A DNA stretch of 33,483 bases from Ichthyophonus hoferi (Eukaryota > Opisthokonta > Ichthyosporea > Ichthyophonida > Ichthyophonidae): the NCBI GenBank assembly GCA_002751075.1, contig NAOQ01000054.1:84475-117957 (forward strand), read 5' to 3'. Positions 22,216 through 31,145 of this stretch are shown one piece after another. The stretch's first letter is position 1. Each line of letters opens with the position of its first letter. The notes under the pieces were generated by a model, which was not told where the DNA came from, made no database searches, and saw nothing but the letters and a program-made list of their open reading frames with translations. Made by a program: the position numbers and the translations under genes.

Positions 22216-25200
22216 GCTATAAAGGAAAAAGGAAAGAAAGCAAAACTAACATAAAATAGATAGGAAGGATAAACACACATATATATATACCCAAGAAAAG
22301 AGCGCTGATAGATAATTTCATTGTGGGCCTATGTGCTTTTTCAATACTAATTAATGACATCATAATAAGAATTCCAATCAGTTGAGAACTAAAGGCCCAC
22401 TAGTTTCCTTCCATATTTTCAGAAGTGTTTAGTTGTAGAAAGGAGGGTCGGGAGGGTCGGGAGGGGAGGGTAGAATACATTACTACATATTGGGCCAGAC
22501 AGGAGTCCTCGGGCAGATTACTCTCCTCTAACTTCAACACAGCGGGATTACGTAGAACTAATGTTTTCAAAGCATCCACATCCTGGTTTGTGCGATGGTG
22601 TGGGTATGTATAATAGTAATAGTAGTAGTAGTAATAGGATTCATAGCAATAGTAATAGTAATGTGCACACATATACATATAGACAATTATGCACATACAA
22701 TATAAGATAGAACCTCTTCCCTAAAGAAACAATACCAACCTTTGTCATAGTAGCAGACATTACAAATGATTGGAAGATCGAAGGCATAAACCCTAAAAGG
22801 GATCTAAGATCTTCCTCGTAGCCGAATGAAAACAGGAGATCAGCCTCATCTATAACCATCATTTCAACTAGTTCCAGGGTCAGGTTCTGAGGGTATGATA
22901 TGTCATAATACTATCTGTAAATAAATTTAAATACGTACATAGTAGGATAATATAATTAATGTATAAAGTATAAAATAGTAATAAGTATAACGGTGAAAGA
23001 AATGCGTGAATATAGGCTGTAATTAAATTTAAATATGAGCATATCAGGATAATATAAAGTATAAAGTACATAATCAATCATGCCTACAACGTAGTCATAG
23101 TAAACAGTACATACCTTTGACCTTAGATGCGCAAGGACACGGCTGGGAGTGGCAATTAGAATGTCGGGCTTATCCAATAGCGCAGGTCTATACAAGGGAA
23201 AGCGTAATTAGGGCTTGCCATAGTAATCGCAATAAAAATGCAAAGGCATAATGTATATGTATATGTATGTATTCAACCCGAAAATCAATGGTATCTATAA
23301 ATGTTGACTGTAATAATGGAATGCAATATATCAGTATAACGACATGAACCTAATAACCTTCCTGATATTATAAACAACCAATAAAAGATGCATAATAAAT
23401 AGATAGACATACTTCTGTGTGGCCAAATCCACGTTGGACGAGATTGCCACTACCTTGACTTGCTTGGAGCAGTAGGCTGATAGTGTAGGTTGGTTAGAAC
23501 TACATGGCTAATGCATACAACTGAAAACATCAATGAAAACGCGTATCTTATATACATATACAAGATAATATATCACATCATAAAATATTCTATTAAAACA
23601 TATACCATACTATACTATAAAATAAAATAACATAATAGCATATCCTATAACATATATGACAATACAGTAGATTAGTCCCCACTCACCCGTGAGCTCTCTC
23701 ACATGGCGTAGGGCCTGATCACACAGCTCTTTGGTAGGTACCATAATAAGACCACGCACACCTCGTGTCTTAACTAGGTTCTATAGTGTAGTAGGATGTA
23801 TGTTAGTAGGATAGGAGGATAGTAGACGTGATGGTATGGGGCTATGCATGTATGATATATGTATGATATTAAGACTCTATGACAAAACGGACGGTATCAG
23901 TTGCAGTCATGCATGACAAGGAAATATAACCACGAGGTTAAGCATAAAAAGAATTTGTAATAGGTCCGTTAAAGTTACAAACAGTCCGTAACATGGTTCT
24001 AGTGACATGTACAATTATATATATACCAATTTACTCTATTATAATTAAACTCAATTCAATTTCCTCTAACCTATTTGATATGCAAGGCCGCGGGGGCTTA
24101 CGTGTGCATGCCCAAATACGCCATTGGTGACGTCACGCACTACAACCCATTATTTACCATGTCTAAACATGACCTAAACCACAAATAATAAAACCATGCC
24201 AAGTTACTTGACGACTGACCCTAAACCAATAAGTGTATTCAAAGATACGTCTGGCATTGGTAATACAGCTTAGAGGGTATACTAATATATTATAACAACG
24301 GGGCATGGACATAAAAGGCAAGAAGACCCACGTGTTTAGCATACAGGATCTTCTGGATGATTGGCAGAGCGTAAGTAGCAGTCTTTCCTGAACCAGTCCT
24401 AGCCCGGGCAAGCACATCTTTACCTGCAAGGGCCAATGGAATACCCTTTTCTATAAAGGATAAAATGTGTAAGTCAATCATGTTAATTGTAGTCACAAAT
24501 ATGAGAGAAAGAGATAAGAAAGGGGAGGGATTTGTACCAATAGAACACCACTTCCGTACGCACCACATCACATTATGTTATAAGCATACAGCTAACCTCT
24601 CCAATGAGGATTGGTATATTAAGGAGATATAGGCCCTCATTGGCTATAGAATTAGGATGTTATTATGATGGTGTAGTACTGTTTATAGTTTACACATGCA
24701 TAGCAAGCGCCCACAAAACCAGAAAGCGTATTATATTGCATGATATTATATCACGGTGTAGTACTGTTTATAGTTTACATATGCATATCAAGCGCCCACA
24801 AAACCAGAAAGCGTATTATATTGCATGATATTATATCACGGTGTGGTATATAGGGTTCAAGTAACAAAATAAAATAGGGGGGTGGGGAAATAATTCTATA
24901 TATAGGCAGAGGTAGAAGAGTGAAACCAGGCTGAGAATATACATATACGAAGGTAGGACCATACGATATTATTATTATTATTATTATTATTATTAGGATG
25001 TAACGAGGAGAAAGTCATCCTTCCAAAGAGAAACATGTCTGTGGTAGTAAAGCACAAAACTGATATGAAAGCATAGGCAAACAACCACACAATCTGCAAT
25101 ATAATATTAAATGAGTGATTCTTATTAATTGTTTAATCAAAATTATCTAGGGAGTAGTAAAAGCTTAAAGAGAAAATGATAGAAAGAGAGAGAGAAAGAA

Positions 25201-25564
25201 AGCGAGAGAGAAAGAAAGCGAGTCAGTGTAAGAGAGAAGTGGCAAAAAGAGTGTAAACTATCTTAATAATTATAAAATGCTACATTAAAATGAAACACAA
25301 ACAAACAAAAGACTGAAATAAAGAGACAAAGCGAAAGTAGACAACATTATTGAAAAGAAAGGAGAGAGGGAGAGAGAGAGAGAGAGGACATCACAACCAA
25401 CCTTGAATGAGTGTGGGCTTAGTCCATCCAAGTTTACTTATCGCTCTCAATATACAGTCATCTAAGCCAAAGTCAGAGAACTTGGGCTCATTCTTAGCAA
25501 CGACGGTCACTGCTTCCTCAACCATTGGGGTCATTTCCCCTTCAATTACTTCATTATCCGACAT
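13739..25564 (-). CDS. DDX56: DEAD-box ATP-dependent RNA helicase, DDX56/Dbp9 family
   Basis: Nineteen exons: 25402-25564, 24332-24450, 23687-23780, 23413-23476, 23115-23187, 22740-22886, 22479-22582, 21354-21465, 21064-21128, 20440-20549, 19784-19966, 18762-18823, 17638-17824, 16794-16885, 15884-15973, 14912-15028, 14466-14582, 13911-13976, 13739-13771. All phases match, predicting 665 aa. Motifs seen: Q motif (G-W-T-K-P-T-L-I-Q, about 46-54), I A-R-T-G-S-G-K-T (71-78), Ia P-T-K-E-L (109-113), Ib T-P-S-R (160-163), II D-E-A-D (184-187), III S-A-T (215-217), V T-R-G-V-D-F (434-439), [10 protein letters not shown] (459-466). The family acts in the nucleolus in assembly of the large ribosomal subunit. 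The assignment rests on L-L-F-S-F-G-Y-E-E after motif [12 protein letters not shown] in the C-terminal part, and D-S-E-Y-G-M-T-R-G-V-D-F, which is close to yeast Dbp9. It is longer than human DDX56 (about 547 aa), mostly through an acidic insertion. The last exon is uncertain. Confidence 0.95.
13911..16885 (-). CDS. DDX56-like C-terminal extension (exons 14-18)
   Basis: Exons 16794-16885, 15884-15973, 14912-15028, 14466-14582 and 13911-13976 encode about residues 495-655. Family landmarks appear in order: P-Y-K-F...[50 protein letters not shown], then a basic end with D-P-L-K-S-F. This tail is what separates DDX56/Dbp9 from other DEAD-box helicases. Confidence 0.92.
16480..16690 (+). mobile_element. 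possible LTR-retroelement fossil (LTR end plus primer-binding site)
   Basis: It lies in intron 14 of the DDX56-like gene. TGGCGCAGTC at 16659-16668 equals the first ten bases of a primer-binding site for tRNA-Ser, as used by some Ty3/Gypsy elements such as Drosophila 17.6 and 297. Upstream is an LTR-like layout: a TATA-type box (16566-16574) and two AATAAA signals (16558-16563, 16630-16635). No coding part, second LTR or target duplication is seen. If real, it is an old, incomplete relic, and its outer boundary is not determined. Confidence 0.28.
17638..17824 (-). CDS. DDX56-like exon 13: helicase motifs V and VI
   Basis: The acceptor AATACAG and donor G|GTAAGT are both good. The exon begins M-T-R-G-V-D-F (motif V) and carries [12 protein letters not shown] (motif VI, with its arginine finger residues), then K-K-L-S-G where DDX56 has L-L-S-G. 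It closes the second RecA-like domain. Confidence 0.95.
18762..20549 (-). CDS. DDX56-like exons 10-12: end of motif IV region and acidic/basic insertion
   Basis: Exons 20440-20549, 19784-19966 and 18762-18823. The first gives [19 protein letters not shown], matching the conserved F-N-x-G-x-Y-D-x-x-I-A-(S/T)-D, then turns acidic. The second is mostly Glu and Asp (about 363-395, with runs of five and six Glu). The third contains K-R-K-K-K-K-P, a likely nuclear or nucleolar localisation signal, and ends D-S-E-Y-G before motif V. Yeast Dbp9 has a shorter acidic-then-basic insertion at the same place, so the position is conserved and the length is expanded. Confidence 0.88.
22172..22211. repeat. 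(TA)n microsatellite
   Basis: An almost uninterrupted TA run of about 40 bp in intron 7 of the DDX56-like gene. Confidence 0.9.
22441..22470 (+). other. G-quadruplex-type tract
   Basis: Six runs of at least three G are separated by loops of 1-2 bases on the plus strand, the template strand of the DDX56-like gene. The pre-mRNA carries the C-rich complement, starting within ten bases of the exon-7 donor. Confidence 0.7.
22479..22582 (-). CDS. DDX56-like exon 7, with weak donor GTATTC
   Basis: It begins [13 protein letters not shown] and ends in the split Met codon AT|G. Using the GTATTC donor and the acceptor before 21465 yields [14 protein letters not shown], aligning with Q-V-V-C-E-T-E-E-D-K in human DDX56. 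Earlier GT dinucleotides give an immediate stop or lose the conserved Cys-Glu, so the weak site is preferred. Confidence 0.8.
22616..22663. repeat. TAG/TAA trinucleotide tract
   Basis: An imperfect (TAG)n/(TAA)n run in intron 6 of the DDX56-like gene. A similar tract occurs at 3309-3366 in intron 7 of the membrane-protein gene. Confidence 0.8.
22740..22886 (-). CDS. DDX56-like exon 6: motifs II (DEAD) and III (SAT)
   Basis: Forty-nine codons in phase 0 at both ends. [17 protein letters not shown] is the Walker B motif with the downstream signature specific to DDX56/Dbp9. F-V-M-S-A-T is motif III, which couples ATP hydrolysis to unwinding. Confidence 0.96.
24332..24450 (-). CDS. DDX56-like exon 2: motif I (Walker A)
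   Basis: It reads [23 protein letters not shown], close to the human protein. The acceptor is CTTTATAG and the donor CAC|GTGGGT. It supplies the ATP-binding P-loop. Confidence 0.95.
24670..24839. repeat. two tandem 85-bp copies
   Basis: Copies at 24670-24754 and 24755-24839 differ at only about two bases. A short third start (GGTGTGGTATA) follows. Each copy contains the perfect palindrome TGATATTATATCA. The repeat lies in intron 1 of the DDX56-like gene and has no open frame of note. Confidence 0.9.
24968..24995. repeat. (ATT)n microsatellite
   Basis: About nine perfect ATT units in intron 1 of the DDX56-like gene. They appear as an Asn run in a shadow frame. Confidence 0.9.
25175..25386. 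repeat. purine-rich GA/GAAA tracts
   Basis: Two GA-rich blocks (about 25175-25245 and 25358-25386) lie on the plus strand. The second sits just inside the exon-1 donor of the DDX56-like gene, so the transcript carries a CT tract there. Confidence 0.8.
25402..25564 (-). CDS. DDX56-like exon 1: start codon and Q motif
   Basis: ATG at 25564 starts M-S-D-N-E with a short acidic N-terminus. F-S-D-F-G-L-D and G-W-T-K-P-T-L-I-Q follow, which is the Q motif that senses adenine. The start is chosen because the Q motif falls about 30 residues in, as in the family. The donor is AAG|GTTGGT. Confidence 0.93.
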
Positions 25565-26889
25565 ATTTATATATATACTTTCGTGTACTTACACCCCAAG
25601 CTAAAAAAATTTCCCAGTAACTATATGATAAGCAGGTATGCAGCCCTTAGTATAATACTATTGTATACTATTATATACCTCTAGCCACTATATATATATA
25701 TGTATAAATATATGAATTTGGCGTAATAGTATAGCTATAACGATATACTATATACTAATCGTACTATTTACGTTCATACTAACCTATTAGATATGTACAC
25801 GTGCACCACGTCTATCCATATTTTCCGGAAATATTATCAACTATTGTGGATAGATATACATAGTCTAATGTCAAATTAATCTACATTCCTAAAATCCATG
25901 TCATATCTAGGAAACGTTTTGTCCGGATTAAAAATATAAAAGGTGTGTATATGCTTTATTTTTTTTTATTTTTTTTTTAAAAAAAAACATTACATTATTT
26001 TTTTTTAAGAATTAATTATTAATAATTACTAAAATAAAATATTAAATATAACTAATCAATGCTTTTTCCAGGCCAATTTTTCCTGGGAATTGTAGGTTGT
26101 TATTGGCAAATTATGATCAGGCTCCCAGGAAAATGTCCATTAAATTTGAAAAATTAGCATACGAAACTCTCTAGTTAACGAATATTTATGTAGAATATTG
26201 ATACCATTATAATTACAAATTATTATTATTTTTATTAATTATATTACAAACATCTGATATTTTAAACAGTAATAGCTTTTGTATTGCAAAGTTTGAAGTG
26301 ATTTAGCGATTTAGCGTTAGTGACGTGCCAGCCATACGCCGTAAACTGTTTGTTTTGGCCAGCTGTTTCTTATGAGCCAATTGATCTGTTTGGGTTTTTT
26401 ATTGATCTCCACCAAATTTATTAAACCCCACCTTAGGAAATGTTTTGTTTTTTTGTTTTTTAAATGATAAACATGTGCATATTTCGTTTTAACGTACTCT
26501 TGTAAATAGTTATCATTTTTAATGGTCAATTATTAATAAATAATACGTTGTATTATTATTTTTTAAATAGTTGCTTTTGTTGGAATATAATTAGAAGATT
26601 TCACACATGCCTTTTTCAAAAAGACCTAATTTCAACAAAATAGAAATGAGCCCCCCATATTTATCACTAAATTCACTGATAATCACAGATAACAATCACT
26701 ATTACTTTGTTTTGAATTTGACTGGGATTGATATATTACGTGTATTATATTTCTAAAATTGTTGTTAGTGTTTGCTTTTTCCTGTTACGATTTTCGGGTT
26801 CATACTGTTTATATATACATATACATATATGTTTCTTTATTATTCTTTTCTTTCTATTATCGTTCGACCTGCCTGTTTTACTTATAAAC
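25565..26889. promoter_or_regulatory. divergent intergenic region between the two helicase genes
   Basis: About 1.3 kb separate two start codons that point away from each other. It contains long T/A runs (about 25960-26008), a TA-rich stretch directly upstream of the minus-strand ATG, and an 11-bp inverted repeat (26078-26088 and 26123-26133). No open exon or RNA gene is seen. A shared or two-sided promoter is inference from the layout. Confidence 0.5.
26078..26133. repeat. 11-bp perfect inverted repeat in the divergent promoter region
   Basis: TTTTCCTGGGA at 26078-26088 and TCCCAGGAAAA at 26123-26133 are exact reverse complements with a 34-bp spacer. The left arm overlaps TTCCTGGGAA, itself a near-palindrome of the TTC-N4-GAA type. 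It could be a protein-binding site pair or a hairpin. Confidence 0.6.
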
Positions 26890-29800
26890 ATGGCAACTTG
26901 TTCAAGTAACACTAGTTCATTCTCGTCTAAGTTGAGTCCTACACTTTATTCCGGTAAGATCTCTGAACCCATATCAAAGCTTTCCCAGTCTATGCCCTAT
27001 AAACCCACAGCTAGCAAGGATTGGTCCTGGAGTGATTCAGAGCAAGAAGATACAAAACCAAAACGTGAATGTGAAAGGAAGCGTAAAATAATACAAAAGA
27101 GCTCATACCGCGGGAATACCCCTCCGACATCCTCAGTAAGAAACCAGAGTCGATATAAGTCTGCTTCTTTACGTACAAATGGGAGTGTAACTAATATAGA
27201 TGGGAAGAACCGTGACCCCATGCACCACAAGGATTCTGTTGTAGGCAATGCTACAACAGGCCGTAAACCGATGAAACACACCTCAAAAGGCCAGACCACT
27301 CCTCTCAAGAGTTCCAAAAATGACAGCACTCCTTCTGTCCCAATCCACAGGCCAAAGCCGGTGGTACCAAAATATATACTTGAAGAACTAGACGATATTG
27401 AACAGCGACTGAAACAGGATCCACTTCCTATTCTATCTTTACGTGATGATATAATTAGCTCTCTGGCACGACCGGAGGCCAGTTTGTTGGTAACAGCTGC
27501 CACAGGGTCAGGCAAGAGCACCACGGTACCAGCCATATTGGTCATAGCATCAGTGCTGGGTAAGCTGCCCTGTGGCAATAATAAAGCCCCTAGGTGGATA
27601 TTCCTAACTCAACCGCGGGCCTTTGCCGCTCGTAACATAGTGTTTGGCCTCAATCGTTACCTAGGCAACACACAAGCAAGGGCTGTCTTCTGGCCAGAGG
27701 CCGAAGTCTTAATAAGAGCCCGCTCGGCATTTGGCACACCTTACTGGGTGCGAACTACAGAAAACACAGAGGAGGAGAAGAAAGCACAAGTGGAAAGGAA
27801 AGAGTATGGCGGTAGAAAACCAAGGAGAAATGATATTGGGCATGAGGTGGGCCAGGGTTATATGCCTAGGGTAGTGGCTCTAACTGAAGAGGCCCTGATG
27901 CGTATAGTGGGGGAGTATCTGGGACTGCCCTCGGGTATTGTGGTTATATTAGACGAGGCACATGAGAGGACCCCAGAAATGGATTGTTTAATAAGCATAC
28001 TAGGAAGAATGGGAAATGATGAGATATCTACAGATACGGAGAGCGAGAGGGAGATGAGGGATAAGAATGAAACTATATCCAGAGACAAGAGGAAAAAAGG
28101 CACCAGTCAGGAAAAATCTACACCCATTAAAACAGGCGAACGAAAATATAAAAACATTAGACACCAGCATGGAAAGAACATTACAACTGAAATAGAAAAC
28201 AATGACAATAATGAAAAACATGTACGTGTGTGGAAGACTCCCTTTACTCGTGTGATTATCATGTCGGCCACAGTAGACCCTAACTTCTGTCAACATTTTA
28301 TGCCTAGTATGAAAGCACTAAGTTGCCAGGTGCGATCCCACACTATACAATGCAAGCATATATATGCTGAGGAGAGTCACCCCGGCCTGACTGCCACATC
28401 CATCGCAGTAGATCTAGCCATGAAGCACCTGTCTACCCTTGGTAATCACAGCTATACTAATGAAACTGCCGGTACTGCCCTGGGCACCACACTGGTATTT
28501 CTCCCTGGCAGGGCAGATTGTCTGGACGGGTGTCGAATGTTTGAGAATAGACTTGCCCAAATCTATACTTATAATTTTCGCCCCATAAAACCCAAGTGCA
28601 ATATCAATGCCTCGGTAGCAGAATGGTTAGATGAGGTAGTGATAATGGCGACTATGTTCACAAAGGCTAAGTCTGTCCCCGTCCTGGTGCTACCTCTCTA
28701 TGGAGGACTCCCTGTCGATGCACAGGATAGAATCATGTGTGGTTTTCTTCCTTCCTCCATTATATGTTTCATTTTCACCACCAGCATTGCTGAGACTTCA
28801 GTGACTGTTCCCCAGGTGGCCACCGTAATAGACTTGGGGCTTCAGAAGATCTCTGTATACCTCCCTTCACGTATGAGTACAGTGCTACGATTAGTCCAAG
28901 CTAGTGACAGTCAGCGACAACAGAGGGCAGGACGGGCAGGTAGAGTGCGGGAGGGATTATGTCTTTCTGTTCACTGGCCTCTAGTGGGGCCTCGACGTAT
29001 CCCTGTGCAAAAGGATGGTTATTTACAAATACAACGTAGTGACCTTGCCCGTCTACTTCTTCGTCTTCGTCTTATGGGAATTCGTTTGGAGACTTTACAA
29101 TTACCAGACCCGCCTGATCCATCTGCCATTGAGTCCTTTTTGACTCAGCTGCGTGAAAATGGTGCCCTTACTGAGTGGAATCCTAATGTTTCTTGTACTA
29201 ACGAAGTGACAGAGGAAGGCCGTCGTTTTGCCCGACTCCCTATCGGTGTATCCCTAGCACGCGCCTTCTTTGATCTGGCTGGAGAAGGATATGCCGTTTA
29301 TGCCGCAGCAGCAGTGGCATGTGTGGCTACAGGTGTAGAAATGTTGTGGTGGGGGTCGGGGCTGGAGAGTAAGGAGAGGAGAGAGCTCAGTAGTAGACAT
29401 GGCCTATGGTTTTCGGGGGACTCCGATGTTACCACCCTCACGGACCTCTTTCTAGACTGGTTTAGTAAGGGATTCTCCAAGTCTGCATCCAACGAGTTTG
29501 CCCTCAACTACAGGGTGGCCGTTACCGCCCGAGAGATATTCACTAGCGTTCTGTCTTATGGTGTGGACATAGCCGTGTCTACCTCAGCGTCCTACCTAGA
29601 GAGGGTTGAGAGGGCTGCCTCATTATTAGCGTTCGACCGGGAGAAGGCCAGAGCGATTACTACTCAACGACTTATAGCAGTGTGTAAACAGCAGAAACAT
29701 ACGGCTACTCTCTGTGGGGCCATTTCAGATGCGTCTGGTTTTGTCCACTTTTTATATACTTCAGACAGCCATCCAAACGAGTGCTTTTCTCTTACTCGGC

Positions 29801-31145
29801 CCGGACTGACATTACAAACATTTACACAGTCATGCATACATTGTACCATTGTGTTCTTTGATAAGCTTTACATCAGTGAGTGTGAATTGAAGGCGTTGGA
29901 AAAGAAAAAAATCTCTCAACCAACTCAGCGAGTGAATCGGTCCCCACGGTATATAGGATATATCAGCATGAGTATTGGCCTGCCCATGGAGGGTGGAGAA
30001 GACATGCTTAGTATATGGCAACTTCAGCGTATGAATGATACTTTATTTGACGTCCTCTCTCTGGATGAGTTTCGAACTTTCCCTGTGGTGGTTAATCGAA
30101 CTATTTTTAAATTATTTAACAGTATATTTCCATGCTGGGAGAATCGCATGTTACCGATTACACCTCCTAGTTCCATCCTCATCACCGAAGTCTCAGGAAA
30201 AGACAACAAGGACAACATTGACAGCGATAAACTTAAAGTGGGTTTCGCTCGTAAGACCACTACCACTACAACTCTGCCAATCAATGAGATCTGGTTGCTA
30301 GGCAACATGCATGATATTAATGGAATGACACACATGTTTATCCGACTAGTATGGGTTATGACCAGTCAAATGCACCCCCGCTATTCGATTATTCCCGATG
30401 TCCCTAGTCATAGTCAAGCTCTACTACTTCGTCCCGACTGTAGCATCGACCACCTCCACCTGGCCCAGGAGGATGGGCTAGGCTCGGCCTGGCCACTGTT
30501 TATTGAGTACACAAATAAGCCTAGCTTTGGAATTCTCCTGGGTCGTCTTCCCCTTCACTCCGGCCCAGCTGGTTGGCCCCGATTCACTGTAGACCTGCAT
30601 TCATCCCGTCATGGAATTGGTGTTTATTTTCATAATGAAGATGCTTACATCATGTTGGCAAAGAACGGAGTAGGTAGTGTTGAAGGAGAGGGAATTGGAA
30701 ATGGCTCGGAGAAGCGATTTTTCAGTATGATTGAGGTGTGTTTTACATCATGTGATGCCTCCATGGTGGTAATAGAGGGTGCCCCTAACATGCTGGGTCT
30801 GGGTCTGGCCCGGAGCCATAAGAATGGCTTTTATCGGGCCCCATTAGGCTGCAACAATTTGGGGCTTATCAAACAGACTCTCTCCCTGTACAACCAACGA
30901 CGGGGTAATATGAAAGTTGCCACCAGACTAAATGTATATAGCAGCAAGGCGGCACTATCGCCAGAGATGGGCAAGACGGAGTTGATTCCCCCGGTATTAA
31001 AGGAGGCTACAACATTGTTTGGTGACCAGGTAGAGGTGACAAGATCATGGGTAAACAGGGCTAGTTTTGGACTGCACTTAACCGCTTGGTCGAAGAAGGA
31101 CTGCCCGCAGGTCCAGCTACTGGAAGAGGCTGCTGCTGCGATGAG
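26890..31145 (+). CDS. DExH helicase exon 1: complete helicase core in one 4.26-kb exon
   Basis: ATG at 26890 (AAACATGGC) is the first in-frame ATG. The open frame extends upstream to 26728, but that part has no ATG and is Tyr/Ile/Phe-rich, so it is read as leader. The exon holds all helicase motifs and HA2. A charged insertion of about 65 residues sits between motifs II and III. The donor is AG|GTGTGT after A-A-A-A-M. If the donor is not used, translation runs 25 more residues to TAA at 31195-31197. The antisense open frames here are shadows. Confidence 0.93.

Noticed and set aside
22400-22696. Tyr-rich open frame on the minus strand
   Set aside because: The Tyr run is a TAG/TAA microsatellite read in one frame inside an intron. 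Only the 22479-22582 part is a real exon.
26728-26889. N-terminal hydrophobic extension of the DExH helicase frame (signal- or membrane-like)
   Set aside because: The extension has no ATG and is Tyr/Ile/Phe-rich as expected from translated TA-rich leader. The first in-frame ATG is at 26890 in a reasonable context, and an RNA helicase is not expected to be secreted.
26997-27578. 193-codon open frame antisense to the DExH helicase
   Set aside because: It is fully covered by the helicase reading frame with its conserved motifs on the other strand, so it is a shadow of a GC-richer exon.
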